From assembly GCF_039538145.1 (NCBI RefSeq), contig NZ_BAABBV010000001.1, forward strand, positions 62,001-126,000: a DNA stretch of 64,000 nucleotides. Reading direction: 5' to 3'. Below are positions 8,415-16,623 of this stretch, in pieces. The notes below the pieces were generated by a model. The model had not been told where the DNA came from. It was given only the letters and a program-made list of their open reading frames with translations, and made no database searches. The position numbers were made by a program, and so were the translations under genes. Position 1 is the stretch's first letter; each line of letters begins with the position of its first letter. Source of the DNA: Gryllotalpicola daejeonensis (GTDB lineage Bacteria; Actinomycetota; Actinomycetes; Actinomycetales; Microbacteriaceae).

Positions 8415-8885
8415 ATGATTGCTGTCAACCTGCGACGCTCTTACCCCGATGTTCAGAACGGTTCCCGCACGCTGGAAGACGTCACGCTCGGTAACTGGGC
8501 CGGCGTTTCTGACGAGGCTGCGGCGCGCTTCGGAGACGTGGTCATCGGCGTCTACGGCGACGAGGTGGTCTCCGCCTACGACACCACGGGGTGGGCGCGC
8601 GTGGAGGAAGGCCGCGTCCGTTTCGATGGCGTCGAGTCGGTCGAGTTCGAGAAGCTGATCGGCCAGAAGCCGCCCGTCGCGCCGTGGACGCGCGGTCAGG
8701 CACGACCCGTGAAGTACGTCGACACCGATGTCGTGCGGACGGGGGAAGCTGCTGTTGAGATTCTCGAAGACGGCGTGCGTCGCGCGGTGGTCGGCGACTA
8801 TACGGTGACCCTCGACGGTGATGGCGGCTTGACGGTAGAGGCGCCTGCAGGAAGCGCTGTCCACGTCGTCACCGCCGTGCGCTGA
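8415..8885 (+). CDS. Hypothetical protein, first gene of the cargo operon
   Basis: A 156-residue protein with an AAGG ribosome site and an ATG at 8415. It is acidic and Val/Gly-rich, with alternating beta-like segments and no TM, signal or known motif. The N-terminal half contains LEDVTLGNWAGVSDEAAARF and a Trp-rich stretch follows. It is followed after 34 bases by the PD-(D/E)XK-like gene and probably shares its transcript, so it may belong to the same functional unit. Function not recognised. Confidence 0.6.
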   Translation: MIAVNLRRSYPDVQNGSRTLEDVTLGNWAGVSDEAAARFGDVVIGVYGDEVVSAYDTTGWARVEEGRVRFDGVESVEFEKLIGQKPPVAPWTRGQARPVKYVDTDVVRTGEAAVEILEDGVRRAVVGDYTVTLDGDGGLTVEAPAGSAVHVVTAVR

Positions 8886-8919
8886 TCGTGGTGTCGCTGG
8901 TCGCAGGCAGGATGAAGGC

Positions 8920-9435
8920 GTGAGCGACGAAGACAGCTACCTCACGAAGTCACCGGACTCCGGGCGTATGGGGAAGGCAGCAGAGTTCCTGGTCGCCGCG
9001 GTCTGCATTCTGGGGACCCGCGGACAGCTGAACGTCTCGACCTCCCTGGTCGACGACGAAGGCGTAGATCTCGTCTTCCACCGCCGTGACTCCACCGCGA
9101 CCCTTGCTGTGCAGGTGAAAGCCCGAATGTCCGACGGTGCAGTCGTGGGCCGAGGCCGGTTCATGGCCTTCGTTCGCGACGCGACGTTCCGACCGCGCGC
9201 CGACCTCGACATGCTGTTCGTGCTCGTGGATATTGAGCGTGGTGCGATCGACAGAGCGTGGCTGGTTCCGAGCGTCGAGTTCGACGCGATGAAGGGCTCG
9301 ATGACTACGAACAAGACCTACCGGTTTTCGGCATCCCTGAAAGCTGATAGCGCTGACAAGTGGTCGCCGTTCAGGCTGTCAGCTGCGCAGCTGCCGTCGA
9401 AGATCGTGGAGCGGCTCGGAGAACTGGGAGCATGA
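8920..9435 (+). CDS. PD-(D/E)XK nuclease-like protein (DUF4365-type)
   Basis: A 171-residue protein starting at GTG 8920 after GGATGAAGG. Residues ~18-70 show the layout of a restriction-type nuclease core: G-K-A-A-E in the first helix, EGVDLVFHR with the metal-binding Asp, then LAVQVKAR with the Q-x-K of the active site. Such folds occur in DUF4365-like and restriction-related proteins that cut or bind DNA. The stop overlaps the next start (ATGA), so it is translationally coupled to the UDG-like gene. The nuclease assignment is from motif order only. Confidence 0.6.
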   Translation: MSDEDSYLTKSPDSGRMGKAAEFLVAAVCILGTRGQLNVSTSLVDDEGVDLVFHRRDSTATLAVQVKARMSDGAVVGRGRFMAFVRDATFRPRADLDMLFVLVDIERGAIDRAWLVPSVEFDAMKGSMTTNKTYRFSASLKADSADKWSPFRLSAAQLPSKIVERLGELGA

Positions 9436-10409
9436 GCGACCGCTTCCATGTGCCGCGCGTCCAGGCCGTCAATGATTTCGTTGACGAGCTCCGCGCCGAG
9501 CGACCGGGCACCACGGTTCCCTATGTCGATCCGATCTACGACGCCAGCGGCGCCGCGATCCTGAGCTTGCTCTCCGACCCCGGTCCGATGGCATCCGGCC
9601 GTGCAGGTTCGGGTGTGCTGTCGGTGCGCAACGACGACGAATCTGCGCGGCGTCTCGGCCGAGCATTCGACGCCGCTGGCCTCACCTTCGACGATGTGTG
9701 CCCGTGGAACGGCTTCCCCTGGTACCAACACGAGGACAAAGGGGGTGACAACAGCCTCTCCGCAGCACAGCGCGAGGAAGGCGTCGACCCGCTGATCCGT
9801 CTCCTCGAGCTGCATCCCCGCATCCGCTGGGTCGTCGCGCACGGTGGAAATGCGTCCGACGTCGTGCGCCGTGCCCGGAAGCGCCCCGCCTTCCAGCAGC
9901 TGGTTGAGGCCCGCGATCTCCGAGTCGTTGAAGTCCGGCATACCTCAGCTCGTGCGTTCGGATCGCTCAACCCCGAGCGCCGCCAGGCCGAGTTCCGGCG
10001 CATCGTCGACGCCTACGTGAATGCCATGGTCGCCCTCGGCATCACCCCGCGCCCTGAACCTGAGCGGGAGCAGCTGATCCAGGCCTCCGAACCGATCCGC
10101 GCACGGGTCGACGTCGAAGCGAGACTCGATGCGCTGCGCGAGGTGGAGGCGGGGGAGCTCGATGCGGAGATCCGGGCACTCGTGAAGGCGATGGCGCCGC
10201 GGGAGAGGACTCAGCTGCTCGCGCAGCTGATCAGGGAGCGGGTTGTCGGCGTTGATCCGATTGTCGAGTCCGAGGACCCTGATCGCGATCCGTTCGCTGC
10301 GGCTGGACGTGAAGAGGTCGAGGCGGACGATCTGAGCGCGTTGCGGTGGAGGCGCGCTTCGGAGCGATCGGATGCACCCAATCTGATGGACCCGCATGCC
10401 CTCGACTGA
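9432..10409 (+). CDS. Uracil-DNA glycosylase-fold protein with C-terminal extension
   Basis: A 325-residue protein; I chose ATG 9432 because it overlaps the previous stop (ATGA) although the frame is open to 9360. Residues ~20-190 resemble the UDG superfamily as seen in actinobacteria: VPYVDPIYD, then LLSDPGPMASG, then SGVLSVRNDDESA and PWNGFPW, and a later WVVAHGGNAS in the place of the second active-site motif. UDG-type enzymes remove uracil or other bases from DNA. The last ~135 residues are a charged, probably helical region with no known match. The combination with a nuclease-like gene and DUF1643 suggests action on foreign or damaged DNA. Confidence 0.6.
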   Translation: MSDRFHVPRVQAVNDFVDELRAERPGTTVPYVDPIYDASGAAILSLLSDPGPMASGRAGSGVLSVRNDDESARRLGRAFDAAGLTFDDVCPWNGFPWYQHEDKGGDNSLSAAQREEGVDPLIRLLELHPRIRWVVAHGGNASDVVRRARKRPAFQQLVEARDLRVVEVRHTSARAFGSLNPERRQAEFRRIVDAYVNAMVALGITPRPEPEREQLIQASEPIRARVDVEARLDALREVEAGELDAEIRALVKAMAPRERTQLLAQLIRERVVGVDPIVESEDPDRDPFAAAGREEVEADDLSALRWRRASERSDAPNLMDPHALD

Positions 10410-10926
10410 GCCGGAGTCCGGGCAGCGCGAGATCGTGCGGACCGCAGAGCTCTCTGCCGACGGGGCGTACCGGTACCGGCTGACCAGGGAGTGGGATGCC
10501 GCACTTGGCCGAGTGACGTTCGTCATGCTGAACCCAAGCGTGGCCGACGCGCTCGTAGACGACCGCACGATCGGGCGGTGCATGGGATTCGCTGATCGCT
10601 GGGGCTACGGCGGAATCGACGTCGTGAATCTGTTCGCCTACCGGGCGACGAATCCGCGGGTAATGAAGCGTGCGGCTGACCCCGTCGGTCTCGAGAACGA
10701 CCGGTACCTGGTCGAAGCCTTGGCGACAGCGCCGATGATGGTGTGCGCATGGGGTGGGCACGCCGCAGCCCGGCGAGTGACCGAGTTCAGCCAGCTCGCC
10801 GCAGGGCGTGAGCTGCTGTGTCTCGGCACGAACCAGGACGGCTCACCGAAGCATCCGCTCTACGTTCATGGCGCCGCTCAACTGGTTCCCTGGGGCATCG
10901 GCGACGCTGCCCGCGCGTCACGGTAG
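10396..10926 (+). CDS. DUF1643 family protein
   Basis: A 176-residue protein whose ATG lies 14 bases inside the end of the UDG-like gene, so the two are co-translated. Hallmarks of DUF1643 are visible: YRLTREWD near the N-terminus, FVMLNPSVADAL, DDRTIGRCMGFA, and DVVNLFAYRATNP, then a Gly/Trp-rich CAWGG and a C-terminal SPKHPLY. The family is widespread on phages and mobile elements; its activity is unknown. Some members sit next to DNA-modification or repair genes, as here. Confidence 0.75.
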   Translation: MPSTEPESGQREIVRTAELSADGAYRYRLTREWDAALGRVTFVMLNPSVADALVDDRTIGRCMGFADRWGYGGIDVVNLFAYRATNPRVMKRAADPVGLENDRYLVEALATAPMMVCAWGGHAAARRVTEFSQLAAGRELLCLGTNQDGSPKHPLYVHGAAQLVPWGIGDAARASR

Positions 10927-11139
10927 GGTCGGCGGGTTCTCTTCCGCGGCGCGACGGACAGCTGTCGGGAGATCGGGCCATCCGACTTCCCCGCCAGAGG
11001 CTTGAAGGACGCGAGCCCACGACAGCGACTTCTGGCCGATCCCGGAGACCGCGGCGCGGCTCAGCACCGCGACGTGCCAGTGTGACAGGTCAGGCGCGCA
11101 GCGCTCGTATCGTCGCGAAGATCTTGTCGTGCTCGGCAT
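10918..11139 (-). CDS. Possible small ORF downstream of the 305-residue hypothetical gene
   Basis: Up to 73 residues in a frame different from the upstream gene at 11090-12007. The part after the overlap (HWHVAVLSRAAVSGIGQKSL onward) has coding-like third positions and a globular look, with a helix-hairpin-like SGIGQKSLSWARVL. No ribosome site supports the ATG at 11139; a GTG at codon ~24 is an alternative. It ends 9 bases inside the convergent DUF1643 gene. It could be a true small gene, a gene fragment, or chance. Confidence 0.25.
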   Translation of the reverse strand: MPSTTRSSRRYERCAPDLSHWHVAVLSRAAVSGIGQKSLSWARVLQASGGEVGWPDLPTAVRRAAEENPPTLP

Positions 11140-12007
11140 TCCACGTTTTCATCGTCGCCTCGTCGAGGGCGCTCAGCGCAGCCAGTCCGTTGTGGACGAA
11201 GCGGCTGACGTGGATGAGTGTGTCGACTGAGTCGATGACAAGCGAGCGCGTGGCCTCGAGATGCACGTGATTCGACGCCACTGGGCCGGGCCCGCGATGG
11301 TTTAGGTAGCCGGCGACAGCGTGGGACATGGAGTGGGCCGCGCCCGAGAGGTCGTGGTAGTAGCGGACCGCAAATCGGCTGCGGTCCTTTGCGGCGTTCC
11401 CGAGTTGCCCGACGAGTTCACTCATCATTCCGTCGACGCGAGCAGTTGGCCCGGAGCCGCGCTTTCGGTTAGTGAGTGCTCCGAGTTGCTGCGCAGCTGC
11501 CCACTCGTCTGCTTTCTTGATCAGATCGTCCGCGTCAAGCGTTCGGCTCTCATGCGTCTGCAGCGACCCGGCGGGGTCAATCTTTGCCAGCCGGCTTAAG
11601 TCGTCTCGCTCGAGGAAAGTGACTCGCCAGACGAGGTCGTCGGGACCCGATGCTTTGAGAAGCCACCAGCCTCTGGCGAGAGCTTCCACTGCACCTCGGC
11701 CGATGGTTGCCTGCGAAGTGCCGATGCGCTCCGCGCCAGCAAGGTAGATCGCGAGCGCGCGGATGTGATCGAGCGCCCCAAAGAACGCTGTGATCAAGTT
11801 CACCGTGAGCCGGTTGCCGACCGTCCCGACACCGGTCCATGAGATTTCGCGCATCCGCTGGTGGTCCAGAAGTTGCTGCCGAATGGAACCGGGGGTCGGT
11901 GCGTTGTTCAGCGCTCGATCGACGAGGATTCTGCCGGCATCCGCATGGACATTGAGAAGGTTCGCGAGCGAGTCGAGGTCTCCTCTTGTGGGCCCGGCGG
12001 CACTCAC
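11090..12007 (-). CDS. Hypothetical protein co-transcribed with the SRAP gene
   Basis: A 305-residue, mostly helical soluble protein starting at a GTG that overlaps the SRAP stop (GTGA). It has no signal or TM segment. Visible features are a Trp-rich ARGWWLLKASG stretch near residue 115 and a His-rich segment near the C-terminus (YYHDLSGAAHSMSHAVAG, NHRGPG, NHVHLE). The pattern recalls large helical proteins of unknown function (DUF5677-like) found in actinobacterial genomes, but I could not assign a family. Its coupling to SRAP suggests a link with DNA damage or its abortive response. Confidence 0.65.
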   Translation of the reverse strand: MSAAGPTRGDLDSLANLLNVHADAGRILVDRALNNAPTPGSIRQQLLDHQRMREISWTGVGTVGNRLTVNLITAFFGALDHIRALAIYLAGAERIGTSQATIGRGAVEALARGWWLLKASGPDDLVWRVTFLERDDLSRLAKIDPAGSLQTHESRTLDADDLIKKADEWAAAQQLGALTNRKRGSGPTARVDGMMSELVGQLGNAAKDRSRFAVRYYHDLSGAAHSMSHAVAGYLNHRGPGPVASNHVHLEATRSLVIDSVDTLIHVSRFVHNGLAALSALDEATMKTWNAEHDKIFATIRALRA

Positions 12008-12768
12008 GACGCGTGCACCGGCTCGATCAACTCTCGCCCGTCCCCGTTCGCCGGGATCGGCGCGACCTCATCGACGATGATCGCTTCGGCTTCCGCTGCG
12101 GCTGCGTCGCGGACCTCGTCGAGGAGCTGCTGGTCGCCCACGACGGTCGGGTCGATCCAGTGCTCGCGAAGTGATCGAGGGAGTAGTGCCGGCGCGCGAT
12201 CGTGGACGGAGAGTGATGGGATCGAGTCGGTGGTCAGGATCGTCGCGGTGAGCACCCACCCGTCGTCTTCGCCCGTGGCCGCCGGGTCCTTCCACCAGGA
12301 GTACAGGCCGCTGAAGGCGAGCGGCGAATAGTCGGGAGCGTGGTGGAAGTAGGGCACCTTCTTCGGGCCGCCCTGGTCCTGCCACTCGTACCAGCCCGTC
12401 GAGAAGATGATCGCCCGCTTGGACTTGACGCTCGCCTTGAAGCTTGGCTTCTCTGCAGCAGTCTCGATGCGGGCGTTGAAGGTCGGGTACTTGCTCGTGA
12501 GGGTCTTGCTCCACGACGGGACCAGTGACCAGCGCGCGAGCTCTGCACGGCGTTGAACCTCGTCGTCGCCGACCTTCCCCTCGAAGATGATCGGGACTGA
12601 TTGGGTCGGCTTCACGTTGAAGCGGTTGAACGCGTGACGCCACGAGCTTGGATCATCAGCCTCAGCGCCGGGCTGCCAGTCATTCGGGCGACCGCCGGCG
12701 CGCACGAACTCCGTGATCAGGGCGTTGACCTTGTCGTCAAGGGCGAAACGTCCGCAGATATTGACCAC
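12004..12768 (-). CDS. SRAP/HMCES (YedK) family DNA-protein crosslink protein
   Basis: Up to 254 residues. The N-terminus reads MVNICGRF if started at GTG 12768; members of this family need Cys as residue 2 (MCGRF) because its amine and thiol form the crosslink with abasic sites. Other family marks are visible: FNVKPTQSVPI, RWSLVPSW, FNARIET, the RAIIFSTGWYEWQ segment with the catalytic Glu, and a C-terminal HDRAPALLP with the catalytic His. The protein shields abasic sites in single-stranded DNA. The AGGAGG site ends at 12768 and overlaps that GTG, while it stands 8 bases before an in-frame ATC (12757-12759) that would give M-C-G-R-F. The true start may therefore be ATC (protein of 251 residues). 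It is in an operon with three small or unknown genes. Confidence 0.85.
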   Translation of the reverse strand: MVNICGRFALDDKVNALITEFVRAGGRPNDWQPGAEADDPSSWRHAFNRFNVKPTQSVPIIFEGKVGDDEVQRRAELARWSLVPSWSKTLTSKYPTFNARIETAAEKPSFKASVKSKRAIIFSTGWYEWQDQGGPKKVPYFHHAPDYSPLAFSGLYSWWKDPAATGEDDGWVLTATILTTDSIPSLSVHDRAPALLPRSLREHWIDPTVVGDQQLLDEVRDAAAAEAEAIIVDEVAPIPANGDGRELIEPVHAS

Positions 12769-12773
12769 CTCCT
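12757..12773 (-). promoter_or_regulatory. Ribosome-binding site that decides the SRAP start
   Basis: On the reverse strand AGGAGG (12773 to 12768) is followed by eight bases and then ATC TGC GGA CGT. The only canonical start in the frame, GTG at 12768-12766, uses the last G of the Shine-Dalgarno itself, which is sterically unlikely. There is an in-frame TAG a few codons upstream, so no other start is possible. The spacing favours initiation at ATC. Confidence 0.5.
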
Positions 12774-12798
12774 CGCGGGTGCGATCAGGCTACTGCGG

Positions 12799-13158
12799 TC
12801 ATCGTCCCCGCCGCCTGGATCGGTTGTCCTCCATCGCCTTGCGTCGCTTCGCCAACTCCTCGTCAGCGTCGTAGCGGCGGCAGGCGGACGCGAAGACGAT
12901 GGCTGTGACAGCGTCCCCGCCGGGGATGACAGCCGAGACCTCGACGAAGCGTTTGTTCCAGCGCTGGGCGGTCGCTTCGATCTCGACCCAGGTCGGGCCG
13001 CGGGGTGTGAGGAACTCGAGCGTGACCCACACGCGGACCGGGCGCACTTCACGCAGCGGCCCGCTGATCCGCTCAGGGAGGCTGACGGGCTGTGGCCGTA
13101 TCTCACCGCGGATGATCGCCTGGTCGATCCGGGAGGGGTAGCGGGTCTGGCCGCCCAC
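12799..13158 (-). CDS. Hypothetical protein in the SRAP operon
   Basis: A 119-residue protein. I chose GTG 13158 because it lies two bases after the stop of the upstream gene (TGA CG GTG), implying coupling; the frame is open to 13269 but that extension is Arg-rich shadow of the upstream gene. The product has beta-like segments (VRVWVTLEFLTPRGPTWVEI) and a basic C-terminal tail. It is followed after 30 bases by the SRAP gene. No family recognised. Confidence 0.55.
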   Translation of the reverse strand: MGGQTRYPSRIDQAIIRGEIRPQPVSLPERISGPLREVRPVRVWVTLEFLTPRGPTWVEIEATAQRWNKRFVEVSAVIPGGDAVTAIVFASACRRYDADEELAKRRKAMEDNRSRRRGR

Positions 13159-13160
13159 CG

Positions 13161-13412
13161 TCAGGCGTAGGTGACCGAGTCGATCAGCCAACCGCCGGCC
13201 GCGTAGTCGCGCGTGAGCTCGAACTCTGCCGCGTCGCTCAGATCCTCGGTCTGAGCGGCGACGTGCCACGACGCGACCCTGCTGTCATCGCCCAACCAGT
13301 CGAAGGCATCAGCAGTCGCCTGCGTGATCGTCCACCGCTCATGCCAGTAGAACCGGGCCGGGCGGCCGCCATCGAGAATCAGATGAACCGGCTCACCCAC
13401 ATGCGAGATCAT
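13161..13412 (-). CDS. Small DUF6504-like protein, first gene of the SRAP operon
   Basis: An 83-residue protein starting at ATG 13412, preceded by GGAGGTG at good spacing; the frame is open to 13433 but only this ATG has a ribosome site. The pattern GEPVHLILDGGRPARFYW followed by a Trp/Leu-rich segment and a C-terminal RDYAAGGWLIDSV resembles DUF6504, which in Actinobacteria is often found beside translesion polymerase or repair genes. That link is from memory of the family and is moderate. Confidence 0.55.
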   Translation of the reverse strand: MISHVGEPVHLILDGGRPARFYWHERWTITQATADAFDWLGDDSRVASWHVAAQTEDLSDAAEFELTRDYAAGGWLIDSVTYA

Positions 13413-13566
13413 CAGGCACCTCCGAAGTTGCACAACTCTACGAAACTTGAAGGGCTATAAGCGCCCGTCGACCCGGTTAACGTAGAACACGCGTGCGAGA
13501 TTCACAACCCGGCGAAGACACGCTGCGACCCTGTCCGCACCGCGGCGCCCGCGGTTCGTAGGGTGG

Positions 13567-13860
13567 ATGATCGTGCGGGTTGTGGGTGTGGTTCGGTCGA
13601 AGGAGACGTGGACGTCGGAGGCATCAGGACCCGATCAGAGCAGCCTGCGCACAGAGCTGCTGGCGAGCGTCCCGGCCGGGTTCGAGGCCGTGCGTGTGCA
13701 TGGCGTTGGCGAAAAATCGCAGACTCTGGAAGTCCTCGCGCGTTCGATCGCGACACGCGAAGTAGTTGGTGAAGGCGGCAGCTATACGGAAGCGCGGGCA
13801 GCGGTCGAAGCCCAGGTGGCGGAGCGGGAGATGCTGCTCAGCGTGCGAACCGAAGCCTGA
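13567..13860 (+). CDS. Small hypothetical protein
   Basis: A 97-residue protein with no TM or motif; composition is Val/Ala/Glu-rich with a C-terminal helix. A -10-like TAGGGT at 13559-13564 lies 2 bases before the ATG but 8 bases before an in-frame GTG at 13573, so a leaderless start two codons later is possible. It sits between the divergent SRAP operon and hsdM. Function unknown. Confidence 0.5.
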   Translation: MIVRVVGVVRSKETWTSEASGPDQSSLRTELLASVPAGFEAVRVHGVGEKSQTLEVLARSIATREVVGEGGSYTEARAAVEAQVAEREMLLSVRTEA

Positions 13861-13973
13861 CCTTCGGTCGCTTTGACGGCTCGCCGTGGCGCGATCTGGG
13901 GTGGTCTTGCGCCTGATGAAGCGGCGCGCGTCGCCTGTAGTCTCGCGAGAGAAACACTCCCGAAAGGCCCCGT

Positions 13974-15476
13974 GTGACACTGATCCCCACGCAGCCCCAG
14001 CACCTCACGCAGCAGCAGCTCGAGCGCGCGCTTTGGAACGCAGCGAATGCGCTTCGCGGCCCCGTCGATCCGGGCGACTTCAAGGCCTATGTCTTTCCGG
14101 TGATGTTCTACAAGTGGATCTGCGACACGTGGATCTACGAATACAACCGGTCGATAAGCGAGTTCGATGAGGACTTCGTCGAGGACCACACCTTTCAGAT
14201 CCCGGATGGCGCCCATTGGGCTGACGTGATCAACACTCCGCAGAACGTCGGCGCCAAACTGGCTGACGTTCTGCTGCGCTTGGTGGAAGCGAATCCAGAG
14301 AAGCTCGATGGAGTCTTTGGGGACGTCAACTGGGCGAACAAGGAACGGCTTCCGGAGTCCGCGCTCCTCGAGCTACTCGACGCTTTCGACCGAATCAAGT
14401 TGGACCCATCGTCGATTTCAGGCGACGTGCTCGGGTCCGCCTACGAGTACCTGCTTCGAGAGTTCGCAGAGGCCTCAGGTAAGAAGGCTGGCGAGTTCTA
14501 CACGCCGCGTTCGGTTGTGCATCTACTGACCAAGATCCTGGACCCGAAGGCAGGTGAGTCGGTTGCAGATCCCGCGTGTGGTTCTGCAGGCATCCTCGTA
14601 GAGGTGTCCAACGCTGTGCGAGCGGGCGGGGGAGACCCGGCGCAGCTCCGCCTGTATGGGCAGGAGATCAACCTCACGACCTCCGCGATCGCGAAGATGA
14701 ACCTGTACCTGCACGGGGCAATCGACCCGCACATCTACCGTGGCGACACGCTCCGGGACCCGAAACTCACCGTCGACGGCAAACTCATGCGCTTCGACGT
14801 CACGGCAGCGAACCCGCCGTTCTCGCTGCAAGGTTGGGGTGCTGACGGATGGAGCGCAGACCCATGGGGACGAGCCCTGGGTGCCGTTCCACCCGCGAAG
14901 AACGGCGACTACGCCTGGATTCAGCACATGGTGTCCACCATGAAGGACGGCACCGGTCGCGCCGGGATCATCATGCCGCACGGTGTCCTGTTCCGCGGCG
15001 GCGCCGAGCAGAAGATTCGCCAGGAGCTCATCGAACGGGACCTGCTGGAAGCGGTCATCGGTCTGCCGAAGAACCTCTTCTACTCGACGAGCATCCCCGT
15101 CTGCATCCTCGTGTTCCGCGCGGAGAAGCCTGTTGAGCGGCTCGGCAAGGTGCTGTTCATCGACGCTGACCGGCGCTTCGTTCCGGGCAAGAACCAGAAC
15201 ACGATGTCCGATGATGACATCGAAACCGTGTCCATCGGCTATCACACCGGCCTCGATGTGGACGGGCCCGACGGCGTTGATGTGCGCCTCGTCGACCGCA
15301 CCGAGCTCGCCGAGCACAGATACGACCTGAACATCGGTCTCTACATCAAGCGGGAAACCGCGGTTGAAGCGAACGTGGAAGAGGCGATCATCCGCATGCG
15401 GGAAGCAGCTGACGCGCTCGACGCCGCGCGCGCAGCGCTCGACGAGAAGCTGAAGGCGGCCGGCTTCGATGCGTGA
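13974..15476 (+). CDS. hsdM: Type I restriction-modification DNA methyltransferase (M subunit)
   Basis: A 500-residue adenine methyltransferase subunit starting at GTG 13974 after GAAAGG. The N-terminal helical domain (LWNAANALRGPVDPGDFKAY) and the catalytic domain are complete: the S-adenosylmethionine motif DPACGSAGIL lies near residue 198 and the catalytic NPPF near residue 279. With HsdS it would methylate adenines in a bipartite site and protect host DNA; with HsdR it forms the restriction complex. It overlaps hsdS by 8 bases. Confidence 0.95.
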   Translation: MTLIPTQPQHLTQQQLERALWNAANALRGPVDPGDFKAYVFPVMFYKWICDTWIYEYNRSISEFDEDFVEDHTFQIPDGAHWADVINTPQNVGAKLADVLLRLVEANPEKLDGVFGDVNWANKERLPESALLELLDAFDRIKLDPSSISGDVLGSAYEYLLREFAEASGKKAGEFYTPRSVVHLLTKILDPKAGESVADPACGSAGILVEVSNAVRAGGGDPAQLRLYGQEINLTTSAIAKMNLYLHGAIDPHIYRGDTLRDPKLTVDGKLMRFDVTAANPPFSLQGWGADGWSADPWGRALGAVPPAKNGDYAWIQHMVSTMKDGTGRAGIIMPHGVLFRGGAEQKIRQELIERDLLEAVIGLPKNLFYSTSIPVCILVFRAEKPVERLGKVLFIDADRRFVPGKNQNTMSDDDIETVSIGYHTGLDVDGPDGVDVRLVDRTELAEHRYDLNIGLYIKRETAVEANVEEAIIRMREAADALDAARAALDEKLKAAGFDA

Positions 15477-16623
15477 GGGGTGGATGACGGTTCGTGTCCG
15501 CGACTTCTGCACCATTACAAAAGGCACGACGCCGACGCTTAAGGCAGTTCCCGGGCCGTACCCTCTCGTGGTCACAGGCGAAGAGTTCGCCAGCAGCGCG
15601 GACTATCAGTTAGAGGGCGAAGCAGTGTGCGTCCCGCTGGTCTCTTCGACGGGCCATGGACACGCGTCCCTCAAGCGAGTCCATTACGCCTCTGGAAAGT
15701 TCGCTGTCGCGAACATCATCGCCGCGGTCCAGGTGAAGGATTCTGCGCGGTACAGCACGAAGTACTTGCACCTTGTTCTAAGCCACTTTCGCAACGAGCT
15801 TCTCGTGTCTCGGATGAAGGGGACTGCGAACGTATCCCTTTCGATATCAGCCATCGCCGACGTGGAAGTCGCACTCCCGCCCATCTCCGAGCAGCGCCGC
15901 ATCGTCGATCTGATCGCCGCCGTCGATGACGCGATCGAGGCGGCAGCCGAAGAGCGCCGCGCCGCAACCGAGTCGCTCGTCGCGATCTCGGAGTCACTCT
16001 GGGACGTTCCGGAGCGAGCTCAGATTCGCACGCTGGGCGATCTCTTCACTGGCGAGACCCCGGCGTCATCGAATCCAGCGAACTGGACCCCGGAGGATGT
16101 CCCCTTTATCACGCCGGGCGACGTTGACAGACTCGGCACCGAGGTGCAATCGACGAGCCGCAAGGTCTCGACGTCAGCTGCGAAAGCATCAAAACGCACA
16201 CTCCGCGGCCACGCCGTACTGCAGGTCTGCATCGGAGCCACCATCGGTAAGGTCGGAACACACCACGGGGAGGCTCTGTACAACCAGCAAATCAACGCTG
16301 TATCACTGGGTACCCGATTCGACGCCGTTTTCCTCGCGAGTGCGATGTCTAGTCCAACGTTCCAGAGTCGCCTTAAAGGGCGAGCGGGCAAGACAACGAT
16401 GCCCATCGTCTCAAAGTCTGCATGGGGAGTAATGGAAGTTCCGTGGCCAGGTCACGAACGGCGGAACTCTGTCGGATCGAGCCTCGAATCACACAAGAGC
16501 ATGCTTCAGAGCGCAGAGACCACGGTGTCGGCACTTCGCGCCCTCCGCGCCGAGCTCCTCACGGCATGTCTCTCCGGCGACCATGAGATCCCCGCTTCAT
16601 ACGACGCTCTCTTGGAGGCATAG
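15469..16623 (+). CDS. hsdS: Type I restriction-modification specificity (S) subunit
   Basis: A 384-residue protein with two target-recognition domains (about 1-130 and 185-330), each followed by a conserved helical spacer: LPPISEQRRIVDLIAAVDDA for the first, and a more divergent second one (ERRNSVGSSLESHKSMLQSA). It reads the two halves of the DNA target. Its start lies inside the end of hsdM (either the ATG at 15469 or, five codons on, an ATG at 15484). It is followed one base later by hsdR. The recognition sequence cannot be read from sequence alone. Confidence 0.92.
   Translation: MREGWMTVRVRDFCTITKGTTPTLKAVPGPYPLVVTGEEFASSADYQLEGEAVCVPLVSSTGHGHASLKRVHYASGKFAVANIIAAVQVKDSARYSTKYLHLVLSHFRNELLVSRMKGTANVSLSISAIADVEVALPPISEQRRIVDLIAAVDDAIEAAAEERRAATESLVAISESLWDVPERAQIRTLGDLFTGETPASSNPANWTPEDVPFITPGDVDRLGTEVQSTSRKVSTSAAKASKRTLRGHAVLQVCIGATIGKVGTHHGEALYNQQINAVSLGTRFDAVFLASAMSSPTFQSRLKGRAGKTTMPIVSKSAWGVMEVPWPGHERRNSVGSSLESHKSMLQSAETTVSALRALRAELLTACLSGDHEIPASYDALLEA

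Noticed and set aside
12769..13566. LexA/SOS box before the SRAP operon
   Set aside because: No GAAC-N4-GTTC-like dyad is present in the operon's upstream region.
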